A stretch of 64,000 bases of DNA from Rana temporaria (GCF_905171775.1 NC_053491.1:400668838-400732837); one strand, 5' to 3'; shown: positions 45,882-58,484, numbered from the stretch's first letter. Notes: generated by a model from the letters alone, not told the origin. Made by a program: numbers and translations.

Positions 45882-46243
45882 TTAGTCATACAACATTAGA
45901 ATTCTTCTATAGCTTGTAGGCGGAACATTCGACCGGAAATGTACGATTGCGGCATCGTACAGTTTCGTTGCTCCGTCGAATCTTCTTTTTTTTTTAAGAT
46001 TCCGTCAAATTGTATTTATTTTTAAAGATTCCGTCGAATCTTTTTAGAACATTCGACAGACACCATAAGCCTTCAATGATAGATTCAACCTTAATTAATG
46101 TGGATTTTCGGACGAATGCATTTTATTAACGAAAAACAAAATAAATAAAAACGAATTTCGGGAGTAACTAAATAAATTTATTTTTCGGACGAAAACGAAA
46201 TTCCGAAACAAAATATTTCAGTTTGCACATGTCTAGAGAGTTC

Positions 46244-47241
46244 TACACCTCCTTGCTTTGTCTCTTGGATCCAGTTAGTGTTACCAAAGGCTATAGTGAT
46301 TTTGCTTTTTTGGTCCGTCATAAGTCTTTGACGAATAGCATCAACACCGCAAGACTCGCCATCAACCCCAGTCGCTGCTAAAATAGACATATACTTCATA
46401 ATTCATAACCTCCCCCAGCATTGCCACCTCCACTATCTGAGGCTGCAGTCCTAGCTAGCTATCATCTGTGCAATGTTGCTGCAAGATTAATCAGACAGGC
46501 CATTATGCTGCTACAAGCAAACTGCTGGCTATTTACCCTAAAGTTTTATCAAGGTCACATCTATGTTATGTGGTTTTGCTTTTGCATAGGATTTGCATTG
46601 GTTTTGCAAAGGTATGTAATTTTGCAGAATATACACTATATCAGTGTTATAGGAACAGCACCTATTCTGCATTGTTGGCACTACCTAGTTTGGTATTATA
46701 AATCCAAGTGACTGCAGCTTATCCGGCATAACATCATTCTGCCCTGATATTTCAGAGACACGATGTTGTGCTAATGGGATGTCTGTCTCACTTTATCTTT
46801 TAGTGCATATTACAAGCAAAGCTGTAGGATATTAATTAGGAAATCAACATCACAACAAGTGAGGTCCTTGTATCTCAATGCAATAGACAAAATCTATTAG
46901 GTTTAGCTGGTTGTTTGATGTGGAAATCAATAGCTCACTTGGCAGAACCAAAAACACAGAAGAGAAATAAAAAGTCTGAGGCAGAGGAATAGATTGAGGA
47001 AGAGATCTTCAAACGTAAAAATGAAACAGATTTTTTAAATAAGCATTATAGGCATGCAATATTTAAACACTTCACATTCGGGCCAATCCTAATATTTTGC
47101 TCCTACATGTAAAAATCTTTTTTTTTTGCTAGAAAAAGACTTTGAACCCCCAAACATATATAACCAAGACCAAGAATAAAATGGTGGTCGCATTTTTTTT
47201 ATGTTACGCGGTATTTGCATTTTTTTTAAAAGAAAACACTT
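46244..47241. other. No gene seen
   Basis: About 1 kb. Predicted peptides have no recognised domain and no repeat ends are visible. T-rich segments lie around 47115 and 47195. Confidence 0.45.
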
Positions 47242-48629
47242 ATGTAACGCTACCCCCAAAGGAGCCGCTGATTTGTTTTTGGGATCGGCATATTGAGTTA
47301 CCCTAATGTGGCGTATGGGTGCAGGTGGATAACAAAGCAGTGAGCGAAAGTCCAGACAGTGAATAAAGAGTTTTCCAATGCTTTATTCCAGGCCAAACAC
47401 GGCCAACATCAACATTTAGTGGGAAGAGCAGGTTGGTGAAGAAGAAAGAAGAACCTTGCGGTGTCAGGCCCGGATATTAATTAAGCAGTACTTGCTCAAT
47501 AGAGTACCGAACTGTTATTCGTCACCACTCTAGTTGGAGTGGGTAAAGTGCCCCCGGACAGACCCCTCTCACAAGCCTGGCAGCCGGAGCGTCACTTAGG
47601 GTTTTGCTGGGAGGAACAGATCTCTCTCACAGACCTGGCTCTAGGGCCTCTGCCACAGGCCAATTACTTTTAGGTGAGCTAGATAGATAATGGAGCAAAT
47701 CCTCCCAGTAAGTTTGTAGCATAGGTCACCGGATGACAGCAGCACATACCTGTCACCATTCCGGTCACCCGATCCCCGATCGGCTTGCTCAGGCCCTGTT
47801 GGACAACCTGCCTCCGGGTTCCCCAATCGAACGGCACCCAGCCTGGGATTCTTTCAGTTGAACCGGGAATCCAGTAAGTCACTGGAGTCCCTTTTTTACC
47901 TCAGGATGAGGGTTTAGGTGGACTGCAATGTTGTCCTGGTGGGCCTCACTGGCGGGGTCCATGGATGCGCGCACCCTGAAGGTGGATGCCGCACCTGGAA
48001 CGGGGACCCCGCGAAAACTTGGTTAGCACATGACACCTGTCACAGATATACCCCTCCCCAGCATGCCTTGCGAGGGAGAAACTTCTCTGATTGGCTGCTG
48101 GGGAAAGTTGCTCTGCCAGAACCCTTCTGGCGCCAACTGCCGGCCAGGGATGGTATTGCATGCCTGGAGCACAAACTGACCCAGTGGACATTTCTGGGAT
48201 GACAGAAGTCCCAATTTTAACAAATTCAGAATGGGAGCAAAATAACTCTCCCATTCCCCACTAACTTTTTTTTTTTTACTTCAATACTTTTTTTTATTAT
48301 TTCCATTGAAATATAAAAAGTTACTTATCCGTATTTTACAGTCCATACATTTTATGTGCATACAAAAAATTTATTACATAGACTAAAAATATCCATTGAT
48401 CCCATTCCCAACCCACCCCCCCCCCACCTCCCTCTTATCTTACTTCTAAGGTGCTTACACGTTTTATCCATATTTCTTTCTTAATTTGTTCTTTACCTAT
48501 TTTCCTTAATTAAAGTGAGCGACCTATTTTGCGTAACCAGTGCTCCCATATTGCTTTACATTTTTTGAGGTTTCCACGTCTAATCCATGTTCCCCTCTCC
48601 TTCCCTATTGTGTTATTCATTACATTAAC

Positions 48630-50328
48630 TCACTCCGTTACTGTGGGTGGGATTTGTGCTTGCCATTTTAGTGCTATCAGTTTCCTCGCCTGGAACAGGC
48701 ATCTTATAACTGCTTCTAATGTATCCCTCTGCCCCATTCTCTCCTCAATGCAACCTAATAGGCAAACCCTGGCCTCAAGTTCCAGAGTGGTCCCGAAGGT
48801 TGCATTTATAATGTCCAAAATCTTAACCCAGTATCTATGCAATTTTGGGCATTTCCACATCATATGCATAAGGTCGCCTGTATTTTGACATCTGGGACAT
48901 TTATCATCTGACTTCCTTCCAAAGCTATATAATTTCTTGGGGGTATAGTAAACCCTGTGGACCAAAAATAAATGGGAGACCCTTTGTGATGGGGCTAATG
49001 AGACCACTGTCCCCAATTCCAATATTCTTTCCAATTGATCATTCGTTATGAGGCCAACATCCTCCTCCCATCTCTGTTTGTTCCTACTCAACTTCCCTTT
49101 TCCTATCAGCCGATCACTGATCCGTTCATATAATTCTGAAATGAGACCTTTCAAGACCCCTAACTTGATTAATCTTTGGAGATGTATGAGATTTTGCCAT
49201 CTTACCGGCTGTAACTTAAATTGGGCTTGTAATGCGTGTCTAACCTGCAAATAGGTAAAAAAACATGGAGTTTGGAATGCGATATTCACTGCTTAGCTCT
49301 GAAAAGGATTTTAATGTGCATCCTGTGTACAGTTGTGCCAGTCTGGTTATCCCACGTTTATCCCATTCTTTTAATTTCCCAATTGCCAAAATGTCTTTTA
49401 AGTTCTTATTTTCCCACAATGGGGAGTATTCTGTTGGTCCTTTATAGCCCAAGGCCAATTTTCCTGCTTGCCATATTCTTACAATCATCTTTACTGTTGG
49501 ACTTTTTACCAAAAAAGAGTTGGCCTCTAGGGTTTCTATTACCGAACGATGTGGGGACCCCATTAACATCATTTTCCCACTTGCACTTCCTCCTCCCTCT
49601 GTACTACACCCCCCAAATGCTGTAACTGTGCCGCCAAAAAATAATTATAGGGGTGTGGGACCGCTAGCCCTCCTCTATTTGTTGGTAATTGCAACATTTG
49701 GAGACTAATCCTTGCTTTTCCCTTTTTCCAGATTAAAGTCCTAAAAAGGGTCTCTATCTTTTTGAACCATAGGTTACCAATCCATACTGGGGAATTATGA
49801 AGTACATAGAGCAATTGTGGCATCCAGATCATTTTAATAAGATTACTGCGACGGCCACCAAAAGTGGAAGACGTCCCCAGATATCCGCTTTACGTTTAAA
49901 TTTGCCCAGAAGTGGCTCTAAATTATTATTTATGAATTGTTCTGGGTTTCGTGTTACCACGATTCCCAATACTCCATCTTCTCCCCTATTTTTAATTGAG
50001 GGATTCCTACCCCATCCATATTGTTTACCGAGTCCACTGGCAAAAGTGTAGATTTTTCCCAGTTTATCACCAGGCCCGAGAATCGTACAAGCGCTTCTAC
50101 TGTTTGAACTGCAGTTTTGAGGGAGGTTGTAGAATTTCCCAAAAAAAGGAGGATGTCGTCCGCATAGAGTATGTTTTTTTCCTCCTCTGCCCCTCTCTGG
50201 AACCCCTGTATATCATGTCTGGATCTAATTACAATTGCCAATGGCTCAATTGCCAGGGCAAATAGAAGGGGGGACAGGGGACATCCCTGTCTCGTCCCCC
50301 TTTCCAGTTCAAACAACTGTGAGTATTC
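48630..50328 (-). pseudogene. L1 ORF2, 3' half (RT catalytic core to C-terminus)
   Basis: This is the downstream part of the split ORF2. Order on the minus strand: RT block 'GTRQGCPLSPLLFALAIEP' (about 50300), catalytic YADD in 'NILYADDILLFL' (about 50160), thumb-like 'SGLVINWEKSTLLP' (about 50070), post-RT blocks (49832-49240), and the zinc-knuckle-like 'CPRCQNTGDLMHMMWKC' (about 48890). YADD is intact, but frameshifts separate the segments near 49950, 49570 and 49280, so no full protein can be made. The lineage differs from the L1 fragment at 42455, whose knuckle reads CWREC rather than CPRC. Confidence 0.9.
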
Positions 50329-50595
50329 CTTAAAAAAGATTTTTGTGAACAAATACCAATTGTCAAAAGCACCTCACCCCGTTAAATGATGAAAAGTAAA
50401 AAAAAGGACAAAAAAGGGTACCACGAGGACCCAGGGGCTATTGAAATGGTGCAGATAGAGATTCACACAATCAAGGTTTTATAAAAAAAGAAAAAACAAT
50501 TTATTACAAAGAATTATATGACATGAGTATGATAAATAGAAATAAATCTTGATTAAATACATAATGTGAAATCAAGACGAGGCATTGTTTTGGTC

Positions 50596-50635
50596 AGCTC
50601 TACATGTTTCACTCTTTTGAGTTTCCTCAGGAGCT
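50596..50635 (-). ncRNA. Hammerhead ribozyme motif, left arm
   Basis: Read on the minus strand it is identical to the motif at 58485-58524: stem I 'agctc'/'gagct', core CUGAGGA (fits CUGANGA), stem II 'actc' + 'aaaa' + 'gagt', GAAA, then the palindromic 'acatgt' as a very short stem III and cleavage after GUA. It has the same orientation as the left-arm Penelope frame and lies downstream of it. Confidence 0.85.
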
Positions 50636-52376
50636 TTTAGACAGACAATGCTAGATATCAAAAAGAGAAACAACAAAAAACATATAATTAAATAACTGTA
50701 AAGAAATTTTTACATATCAATGCATACTGGTAAATATATAAGTTGTAATTGATAATATAAAAGAGGGGAAAACAGTTGATCAAGATTACATCAATTTTAG
50801 CAGAATATGCATGCTCACGGGTCTCAATCATAAACAAACAGGGGCACAAAAATAGTAGAAATACATTTCCAAATGACTTACCCAAAGGTAAAAAATATAT
50901 CAGGAGACAACAGCATGAAAGGACAACAAAACACGCAGGAATAGCTAATGCTTCAAATACAGAACCCGAAGACACCTCAAGAGAACCACAGCAGAATGTT
51001 GAGCCATTTATGGAATAAATATCTGAAAGATAAGGGATACATATGTACACACATATGTCCAAATATCTCTCAAAAATGATACAAAAAGGATGTATGATCA
51101 AAAAATATGTATAAGTACCTGTCTGTTTTAGACTAAGAAGCTTATATTGATAGAACCAATCCATATGTTCCACAGTTGTGAATTAAATCACGAGAAGGCA
51201 TTATCACAGCCAGTTGATGGGAAATTGATTGCAGTAGACAATCATTGTATAGAAAAAATATGTATATATATATTTTATGTATAATAATATAAGGGAATAA
51301 ATGTATGCCAGAGAAGCATACATAAACAAACCCTAATAGCCAAAAAATCAAAACACAAGCCAGGCAGACTTGTGAGTAAATACCTGGTTTGAGAGGGTCC
51401 AAGGGGAAAGATGCATAGCCACCTGGATACCTGTGAGGGATACAACCATTCCTCACAGAGCGTGTGTCTGGTCTGACAGCTAGAACGCCAGGACGCGGCG
51501 CTGGGCTTTAAATTCGCCACCGTGGCGGTGATTGACAAATCAAAACGCCGCGATGCGGACACGTGACCGGGACGTCAGAATAGGCATTTTCCCAGCTGAC
51601 ACCCAGCTGTTCCTGATGTAGCGAATCACGAGGCGGCATGAACGAGGCCAATGGACAGGGCCTCGAAGGGCGGCTCCGACGCGATCGGCGCCATTTTGGA
51701 AGCTGGAAAGTTTCCAGTACTGAATTAACTGAAAAACGGTTGGAATGAAAGGCGCGTATGATAGAAAAAAAGGGGCGCTGAAAAAAGAAAACTGGAGTGC
51801 ATGCACTAACATAATAGGTCAAAAAGGAAGGGACCTGCAGGGAAAAATAAAAAAGGGGACTGATTAACCCTATTAACCCTTACAGGTCCCCACGTGTCCG
51901 TATGGTTCTCCTAAAGGATCCGGGCCCGGAAGCAAGATCAAAGCACCCCTGGATGTCCCTGTCCTTGAGCAAAAGATTGCAAAAAGATGCTGAAACAGAA
52001 AAATATTAATAATATATACTATAATGGTGGGTTTACATGTTCGTTTGAAGAGTAGTATATAAATCAAATAACGCACCCTGTATTGATGAGATCCATGAAT
52101 AGGCAGATCCTCTATACATATATATAAAAAATTGGAAAATATCCATACATGATTGCACAAAGAGTTCCTGTACATAAATATACAGTGATTCTGGGATCAA
52201 GGAATCCTAATGAAGGTTTCTAAAGGTGAGAAATAAAGGATTAGTAGAAATACTGAATAGAAAAATGACTATATAAAAAAACACAATTAAATAAAATGGA
52301 AATAAATATAAATCACTGAGAAAATAAAAATGGGAATAAATGGGAGTATAATGAAAAAGAAGAAAAAGAAAAAGCC

Positions 52377-54010
52377 TTATAAAAAAGGTTTGAAGCTCAA
52401 AGCTTCATTGAGCCCCGGGAAAGTCAAAGCGGACAAGGAATATATCCATTTGGCCTCTTTCTGAAGCAGTATCTTGTCGTAGTCACCCCCTCTCTCACCA
52501 GGGGTGATATATTCCAGAGCAGAAAATTTAATCTTATGACTATTGAATTGGTGGTGAATACCTGAGTGGCGGCTTATAGGGGTTTCCATTTTTTTCTTTG
52601 AAATAAGAGAAATGTGATCCCTTATTCTATGAAAAAATGGGCGCTTGGTTTTTCCCACGTAAAAAGCTCCACATTCACATTGCATCAAGTATACTATACC
52701 GATGGACTGGCATGTCACAGAAAAAGTAGGTTTTAGTGTCCGTCCATTTGGAAGCTTCACGGTGGTGGAAGCGTGAATGTAGCAACAAAACGGACATTTA
52801 TGACACGGTCTGGATCCCCTGGGTCCACATGGGCGTGTATTCCCAACGGAATAGTGGCTGCGGACCAAACGGTCCTGCAACGATCTTGATTTCTTGAAAG
52901 TGATCTGTGGACGATCCTGTATATGTTTAGACACAGCTTCATCACTGAGCAAAAGACACCAGTACTTTTGAAGGATAGAACGCACCTTCTGGTGGTGGCC
53001 AGAAAAGCGCGTAATTACCCGTATGCAAGGGTCAGTTTTAGGTATTTTATAATCATGAAGCAAGGAGCTTCGTTTGTTCTGTTTTGCTCTTAAATAGGCT
53101 TTTTTTAGGCCCTTTTTGCTGTAACCTCTTTCTTGAAATCTAGTTTGCAGTAACTTTGCCTCATGTTCAAAATTAGAATCTGTACTGCAATTGCGACGTA
53201 GTCGCAAATACTGTCCGTACGGGATATTGGAGATAAGGGATCTCGGATGTGAGCTAGATGCATGCAGGAGTGAGTTGCCTGCCGATGGTTTGCGGAATAA
53301 GGATGTCTCAATCATTCCTGCATCGTCAATTGAAATTTGAATGTCTAGAAAGGTTATAGACGATTGACTCATCTCAAAGGTGAATTTGAGATTATATTTG
53401 TTATTCTCCAAACTTTTCAAAAAAGACAAAAGATCGACCTTGGGGCCCGTCCAAATAAAGAAAATATCATCTATAAAACGACGCCAGAGGGGAATGTGCT
53501 CAAAAAATGAATGCACATCATCTGTACGTAACAGGTTTTGCTCCCACCCCCCCAAGTACAAGTTCGCATAGGAGGGGGCACCATTTGGTCCCCATTGCTA
53601 CGCCTTGTACTTGGAGGTAGTGGGAGCTGTCAAAAAGAAAAATGTTGTTGGAAAGGATAAAATCCAAGAGTTCCAAAACAAATTTGTTGTATGCCAATGA
53701 AGCCTCGGAATTCTCTGAGATGAAGCCCTCCACAACCCTCAACCCCAAGGAATGGGGGATGGAGTTGTAGAGGGCCTCTACGTCCAGAGCCACCAACCAG
53801 GAATCCTTAGGGATATTAATCCCATCTAGGGTCTTTAAGAGATCTGTGGTGTCCTGTATATGCGAAGCCAAATTTTCAACCCAAGGGCGAAGATATTCAT
53901 CAATTAATTGACTGGCTTTTTCGGTTAAAGACCCATTGCCCGAAACAAGCCAAGTTTTCAACCCAAGGGCGAAGATATTCATCAATTAATTGACTGGCTT
54001 TTTCGGTTAA
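52377..54010 (-). pseudogene. Penelope-like RT + GIY-YIG endonuclease, left-arm copy
   Basis: Penelope-like elements encode one protein with a telomerase-related reverse transcriptase and a GIY-YIG nuclease. Visible here, on the minus strand: RT blocks 'LVALDVEALYNSIPH' (53985-53518), 'VQGVAMGTK', catalytic 'RFIDDIFFIW' (about 53480), a Cys-rich 'CHKCPFCC' linker, and GIY-YIG 'GIVYLMQCECGAFYVGKTKR' with 'HRIRDHIS' and 'LQKEAKW'. It ends at the stop codon at 52377-52379. The N-terminal part of the protein is missing because the arm is 5'-truncated. One extra base at about 53582 shifts the frame right after MGTK. The codon that is a stop in the right copy is still sense here. Confidence 0.92.
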
Positions 54011-54030
54011 AGACCCATTGCCCGAAACAA
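53867..54030. repeat. 82-bp tandem duplication at the palindrome apex
   Basis: The block 'caagggcgaagatattcatc' through 'acccattgcccgaaacaa' occurs twice in succession in the left arm (about 53867-53947 and 53949-54030; one clear difference, 'ccaaattttc' against 'ccaagttttc'). The right arm has it once (inverted, from 54028). It lies directly at the symmetry centre, where 'acccattg' and 'caatgggt' face each other across 7 bases. Confidence 0.9.
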
Positions 54031-54035
54031 TGGGT

Positions 54036-55589
54036 CTACCCGGGAAAAAGCCAGTCAATTAATTGATGAATATCTTCGCCCTTGGGTTGAAAACTTGGCT
54101 TCGCATATACAGGACACCACAGATCTCTTAAAGACCCTAGATGGGATTAATATCCCTAAGGATTCCTGGTTGGTGGCTCTGGACGTAGAGGCCCTCTACA
54201 ACTCCATCCCCCATTCCTTGGGGTTGAGGGTTGTGGAGGGCTTCATCTCAGAGAATTCCGAGGCTTCATTGGCATACAACAAATTTGTTTTGGAACTCTT
54301 GGATTTTATCCTTTCCAACAACATTTTTCTTTTTGACAGCTCCCACTACCTCCAAGTACAAGGCGTAGCAATGGGGACCAAATGTGCCCCCTCCTATGCG
54401 AACTTGTACTTGGGGGGGTGGGAGCAAAACCTGTTACGTACAGATGATGTGCATTAATTTTTTGAGCACATTCCCCTCTGGCGTCGTTTTATAGATGATA
54501 TTTTCTTTATTTGGACGGGCCCCAAGGTCGATCTTTTGTCTTTTTTGAAAAGTTTGGAGAATAACAAATATAATCTTAAATTCACCTTTGAGATGAGTCA
54601 ATCGTCTATAACCTTTCTAGACATTCAAATTTCAATTGACGATGCAGGAATGATTGAGACATCCTTATTCCGCAAACCATCGGCAGGCAACTCACTCCTG
54701 CATGCATCTAGCTCACATCCGAGATCCCTTATCTCCAATATCCCGTACGGACAGTATTTGCGACTACGTCGCAATTGCAGTACAGATTCTAATTTTGAAC
54801 ATGAGGCAAAGTTACTGCAAACTAGATTTCAAGAAAGAGGTTACAGCAAAAAGGGCCTAAAAAAAGCCTATTTAAGAGCAAAACAGAACAAACGAAGCTC
54901 CTTGCTTCATGATTATAAAATACCTAAAACTGACCCTTGCATAGGGGTAATTACGCGCTTTTCTGGCCACCACCAGAAGGTGCGTTCTATCCTTCAAAAG
55001 TACTGGTGTCTTTTGCTCAGTGATGAAGCTGTGTCTAAACATATACAGGATCGTCCACAGATCACTTTCAAGAAATCAAGATCGTTGTGGGACCGTTTGG
55101 TCCGCAGCCACTATTCCGTTGGGAATACACGCCCATGTGGACCCAGGGGATCCAGACCGTGTCATAAATGTCCGTTTTGTTGCTACATTCACGCTTCCAC
55201 CACCGTGAAGCTTCCAAATGGACGGACACTAAAACCTACTTTTTTTGTGACATGCCAGTCCATCGGTATAGTATACTTGATGCAATGTGAATGTGGAGCT
55301 TTTTACGTGGGAAAAACCAAGCGCCCATTTTTTCATAGAATAAGGGATCACATTTCTCTTATTTCAAAGAAAAAAATGGAAACCCCTATAAAACCGCCAC
55401 TCAGGTATTCACCACCAATTCAATAGTCATAAGATGAAATTTTCTGCTCTGGAATATATCACCCCTGGTGAGAGAGGGGGTGACTACGACAAGATACTGC
55501 TTCAGAAAGAGGCCAAATGGATATATTCCTTGTCCGCTTTGACTTTCCCGGGGCTCAATGAAGCTTTGAGCTTCAAACCTTTTTTATAA
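54036..55589 (+). pseudogene. Penelope-like RT + GIY-YIG endonuclease, right-arm copy
   Basis: The inverted twin of 52377-54010. It has the same RT blocks ('DVEALYNSIPH', 'VQGVAMGTKCAPSYANLYLG', 'RFIDDIFFIW'), Cys-rich linker, GIY-YIG core and closing 'EALSFKPFL' before the stop at 55587-55589. Its lesions differ from its twin: a premature stop at 54455-54457 (cat-taa where the left copy has cat-tca), and a frameshift at about 55392 near 'METPI'. The base at the left copy's frameshift is normal here. Single substitutions also separate the copies, for example Q/W in 'SRSLQDR' and S/F in 'KPTFSVTC'. It is 5'-truncated like its twin, so not functional. Confidence 0.92.
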
Positions 55590-55691
55590 GGCTTTTTCTT
55601 TTTCTTTTTTTTCATTATACTCCCATTTATTCCCATTTTTATTTTCTCAGTGATTTATATTTATTTCCATTTTATTTAATTGTGTTTTTTT

Positions 55692-56832
55692 TAGGGGTGC
55701 ACCGATATATCGGTGCCGAAACATATCGGCCGAAAACAGCTGTTTTGGGCACATGCCGAAACAGCTTTAAAATTGCCGATATGACTAGTGGCTGCAGAGC
55801 GGTAAAACACACTGAAATTGTCTTCGCTTTGCTCGCACACAGCCCCGCCTGCTCCTAACCACGCTGTGTTAAACAGAATGCCGGTCTAATGCTAAGATGT
55901 TTTCTGTCTATCGCAGCGTAAGTGTTAGGAGGAGGGGGGCTGTGTAGCAGAGCGAAGACAGTTTCATCCTACGGGCGGCGGTGAGTTTCTTTTCTAACCG
56001 GCGGGTCTCTGTTGCTGGAATTCCTGGACTGCAGGCCAGCGTGTAGAGGGGGAGAGAAATAGAGCACAGCCCGGCATCCAGGAGCCGTCCATCTGCCTAT
56101 CTGGAGACCATCCCCCGAGTCGGGGCCGCGCTGTATTATGTAATGTTGGCTCAGGCTGCGGGCTGCTCCAGCTCCTGCACGGGGCTCTCTGCACTCCGCA
56201 CACACATCCGTACCAAGGCTGAGAGAGACAGCCTATACACAGCAGCACTGTGCCCAGTCCTAGTGCCATCCCTGTGTACTGCTAGAAGGATGGTGGTGGC
56301 ACCAGAACAGACCTGCTGGATGCTGGATGCTCCTCTTACTGCTGTTACAGGAGATGTATGCTCTCTGCACTTAGTGAATGGGCAGCAGGTTGTGCTCATT
56401 GTCTCCTCACCACACTCATACAACATGTTTTTGGAGGTGACAGGGTTAAAAAAGAGAACCTGTCACCTCCAATTGCTATCACAATTGCTAAATTGTTAAA
56501 ATAAGTAATTAAAAAGTAAATAAGAAAAATATTAAAAAGAAAATTATACAAAAATAAAAAAAATATACAAAAATAAAAAAAGTAAAACAAGCTACAAAAA
56601 AAAAAAAGTGATAAAGTAATAAAAAAAAAAGAAACAAGAGGCGGCAATTCGGGGCACAGTGAGACGGTAATGGGGGGCACAGTGAGGCGGCAATTGGGGG
56701 CACAGTGAGAGTATGTTTTAACATACAATTATTTAAAAAAAATATGTAATTTTCGGTTTCGGTTTCGGCCTGACATTTTTTTTTATTTCGGTTTCGTTTC
56801 GGTTCTGAAATTTCCATTTCGGTGCACCACTA
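55692..56832. mobile_element. hAT-like element inside the right Penelope arm (1141 bp)
   Basis: The ends 'taggggtgcaccgatat' and 'tttcggtgcaccacta' are inverted repeats. An 8-bp TSD 'gttttttt' lies at 55684-55691 and 56833-56840. The left arm shows the uninterrupted site (one 'gttttttt', on the minus strand near 52272). The interior has 'cggtttcggtttcgg'-type repeats near the right end and AT-rich sequence at 56500-56620. No transposase domain was recognised in the open frames. Confidence 0.9.
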
Positions 56833-58484
56833 GTTTTTTTATATAGTCATTTTTCTATTCAGTATTTCTACTAATCCTTTATTTCTCACCTTTAGAAACC
56901 TTCACTAGGATTCCTTGATCCCAGAATCACTGTATATTTATGTACAGGAACTCTTTGTGCAATCATGTATGGATATTTTCCAATTTTTTATATATATATG
57001 TATAGAGGATCTGCCTATTCATGGATCTCATCAATACAGGGTGCGTTATTGGATTTATATACTACTCTTCAAACGAACATGTAAACCCACCATTATAGTA
57101 TATATTATTAATATTTTTCTGTTTCAGCATCTTTTGGCAATCTTTTGCTCAAGGACAGGGACATCCAGGGGTGCTTTGATCTTGCTTCCGGGCCCGGATC
57201 CCTTTAGGAGAACCATACAGACACGTGGGGACCTGTAAGGGTTAATAGGGTTAATCAGTCCCCTTTTTTATTTTTCCCTGCAGGTCCCTTCCTTTTTGAC
57301 CTATTATGTTAGTGCATGCACTCCAGTTTTCTTTTTTCAGCGCCCCTTTTTTTCTATCATACGCTCCTTTCATTCCAACTGTTTTTCAGTTAATTCAGTA
57401 CTGGAAACTTTCCAGCTTCCAAAATGGCGCCGATCGCGTCGGAGCCGCCCTTCGAGGCCCTGTCCATTGGCCTCGTTCGTGCCGCCTCGTGATTCTCTAC
57501 ATCAGGAACAGCTGAGTGTCAGCTGGGAAGATGCTTATGCTGACGTCCCGGTCACGTGTCCGCATCGCGGCGTTTTGATTCGTCAATCACCGCCGCGGTG
57601 GCGAATTTAAAGCCCAGCGCCGCGTCCTGGCAATCTAGCTGTCAGACCAGACACACGCTCTGTGAGGAATGGTTGTATCCCTCACAGGTATCCAGGTGGC
57701 TATGCATCTTTCCCCTTGGACCCTCTCAAACCAGGTATTTACTCACAAGTCTGCCTGGCTTGTGTTTTGATTTTTTGGCTATTAGGGTTGTTTATGTATG
57801 CTTCTCTGGCATACATTTATTCCCTTATATTATTATTATACATAAAATATATATATACATATTTTTTCTATACGGTGATTGTCTACTGCAATCAATTTCC
57901 CATCAACTGGCTGTGATAATGCCTTCTCGTGATTTAATTCACAACTGTGGAACATATGGATTGGTTCTATCAATATAAGCTTCTTAGTCTAAAACAGACA
58001 GGTACTTATACATATTTTTTGATCATACATCCTTTTTGTATCATTTTTGAGAGATATTTGGACATATGTGTGTACATATGTATCCCTTATCTTTCAGATA
58101 TTTATTCCATAAATGGCTCAACATTCTGCTGTGGTTCTCTTGAGGTGTCTTCGGGTTCTGTATTTGAAGCATTAGCTATTCCTGCGTGTTTTGTTGTCCT
58201 TTCATGCTGTTGTCTCCTGATATATTTTTTACCTTTGGGTAAGTCATTTGGAAATGTATTTCTACTATTTTTGTGCCCCTGTTTGTTTATGATTGAGACC
58301 CGTGAGCATGCATATTCTGCTAAAATTGATGTAATCTTGATCAACTGTTTTCCCCTCTTTTATATTATCATTTACAACTTATATATTTACCAGTATGCAT
58401 TGATATGTAAAAATTTCTTTACAGTTATTTAATTATATGTTTTTTGTTGTTTCTCTTTTTGATATCTAGCATTGTCTGTCTAAA

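Larger units (their letters stand above)
44265..46235. mobile_element. hAT-like foldback element with nested retroposon (1971 bp)
   Basis: A perfect 8-bp TSD 'gagagttc' at 44257-44264 and 46236-46243 bounds the element. The ends are 'tagacatgtgcattcg' and 'gtttgcacatgtcta'. Mirrored inner arms include 'gaattctaatgttggttgac' against 'acaacattagaattcttc' around the centre. The centre is split by the chimeric retroposon 44751-45881, so the element itself is about 820 bp. The left arm alone carries a 19-bp tandem array (44455-44645). It is non-coding. Confidence 0.82.
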
